DNA of 16,129 bases from Propionibacterium sp. (GTDB taxonomy: Bacteria > Actinomycetota > Actinomycetes > Propionibacteriales > Propionibacteriaceae). Every line of letters starts with the position of its first letter. Position 1 is the first letter of the stretch. The notes beneath the pieces were generated by a model. The model searched no databases and was not told the DNA's origin. It saw nothing but the letters and a program-made list of their open reading frames with translations. Shown piece by piece: positions 15,027 through 16,129 of the stretch. Location: NCBI GenBank assembly GCA_022837595.1, contig JALHFX010000104.1, positions 1-16,129 on the forward strand. The letters run 5' to 3'. The position numbers were made by a program, and so were the translations under genes.

Positions 15027-16129
15027 TCACAGCGCCAGCAGCGCAGGGTTCTCGAGTCGTGCCTTGAGTACCTGCATGAACTCTGCGGCCAGCGATCCAT
15101 CGATCACTCGGTGATCGCTCGATAGTGTCATCGTCATCACAGTGGCGATGCCGAGTTCACCACCGGCAGTGATCACCGGCCGCTGCTCCCCCGCGCCTAC
15201 GGCGAGTATGGCCGACTGTGGCGGGTTGATAATCGCGCAGAAGTCGCGTACGCCGTACATCCCCAGGTTGCTGATCGAGAACGAACCGCCCTCGATCTCG
15301 TGCTGCTTGAGTTTGCCATCGCGGCCACGCTCGATCAGATCCTTGGTGGTCCGGGCCAGCGCGCTCATCCCGAGCTTCTCGACGCCGCGGACGACCGGGG
15401 TGACCAGACCGACCGGAGTGGAGACTGCTACCGAGATATCGACTGTCGAGTAGCGGCGAATCGAATCGCCGTTCCACACCGCGTTGGCTTCGGGAACTGC
15501 TTGCAGCGCGGATGCGATCGCCTTGATCAGCAGATCGTTGACGCTGATCTTGATCCGGCCGAACTCGTTGAGTTGCCTGCGATAGTCCAAGAGCGCGTCC
15601 AGCTGGGCGTCCACCGACAAGTACCAATGCGGGACAGTCGACTTCGACGCGCTCAGGCGCCGTGCGATGGCCCGCCGCATGCCGGTCAGCGGGATATCCT
15701 CGTACGCCCCACCGGCTTCGGGCGCCGGTTCACTCGGGAACGTTTCGGCACGTCGCGGCTTCTCGACACCGGCCTGCGCGGCGCTGCTCGGCTGCGGCGC
15801 TGCGGCGAGCGGCGCGGCCGAGGCCGGCGATGGCCGCCTCCACATCGGCGCGGACGACTCGGCCGCGGGGTCCTCGTCCGGGAATCAGCGCGATGTCAAG
15901 ATCATGCTCGGCGGCAATCCGGCGCGCGAGCGGTGATGCGAAGATCCGTTCGCCGGGCTTGCGGATCGTCGTGGGTGCCTCAGCTGCGGACGATGAAGCC
16001 TCAACAGCGGACGAGTTGGGCGGGGCAGCGGCGACTGGCGCAGTGGCAGCGGCCGGGGCTTGTTCGCCCAGAGCCTCGGCCATGGCCGAAGCGTCCTCGC
16101 CCGCACCGAGCAGTACCGCGATCGGCGCC
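15027..16129 (-). pseudogene. 2-oxo-acid dehydrogenase E2 (dihydrolipoamide acyltransferase), partial, frame disrupted
   Basis: The 5' end lies outside the window. The first visible residues (PIAVLLGAGED) are the end of a lipoyl domain. An Ala/Pro-rich linker and the peripheral subunit-binding domain follow (RIFASPLARRIAAEHDLDI...GPRGRVVRADVEAAIA). The frame then changes near 15815-15830 and continues with ASAAPLAAAPQPSSA, a second linker, and the full catalytic domain, which starts at IPLTGMRRAIARRL and ends with DHRVIDGSLAAEF near the C-terminus. The catalytic His/Asp motif is intact. The change falls in a GC-rich linker and could be a one- or two-base indel. E1 genes are expected upstream beyond the window. 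An acetoin, branched-chain or pyruvate-type complex cannot be distinguished. Confidence 0.85.

Overview
The window looks like chromosomal DNA of a high-GC Gram-positive actinobacterium, most likely a member of the Propionibacteriaceae or a close relative. The grounds are the GC-rich codon use, the actinobacterial order msrB / DUF3000 / RNase D / dxs / aconitase, actinobacterial-type small conserved proteins, and a mycobacterial-type SOS box. No rRNA, tRNA or CRISPR array was seen. The genus assignment is inference.

Left half (1-8500), housekeeping. A tightly coupled + strand operon (msrB, a DUF3000 protein, an RNase D-like HRDC exonuclease) converges on a - strand dxs. Upstream of dxs is a small conserved actinobacterial protein of unknown function. 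Its start is preceded by a perfect LexA-type SOS palindrome nested inside a second inverted repeat. Divergent from it is a HIT-family hydrolase gene. Two strong back-to-back hairpins separate HIT from the - strand aconitase. The aconitase is broken: about two dozen codons and the reading frame are lost just before the C-terminal swivel domain. A perfect 18-bp palindrome lies just upstream of the aconitase start.

Middle (8500-12900), accessory. After a DUF4342 membrane protein comes a 164-bp repeat with terminal inverted repeats, flanked by CTAAG direct repeats (MITE-like). A second copy, about 94% identical and in opposite orientation, lies at 12720-12883. Between the copies are a complete IS5-family element, a small four-Cys protein (DUF6767-like), a Tat-exported GH28 polygalacturonase-like lipoprotein and an SDR dehydrogenase. 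The IS element has terminal inverted repeats and a CTAA target duplication. It is inserted exactly at the edge of the first repeat. Its transposase lacks the segment that holds the catalytic Glu.

Right end (12880-16129). A - strand operon with stop/start overlaps runs from a 2-oxo-acid dehydrogenase E2 subunit (its 5' end lies beyond the window) to a zinc alcohol dehydrogenase, a VOC-superfamily protein and a GntR/FCD regulator. The E2 and alcohol dehydrogenase frames are both disrupted. With the SDR and GH28 genes this suggests a sugar-acid, pectin-derived or diol/ketone catabolic locus, now partly decayed or carrying assembly errors.

The most notable points are the SOS-box small protein, the repeat/IS nesting, and the cluster of four small deletions or frame changes within about 10 kb.
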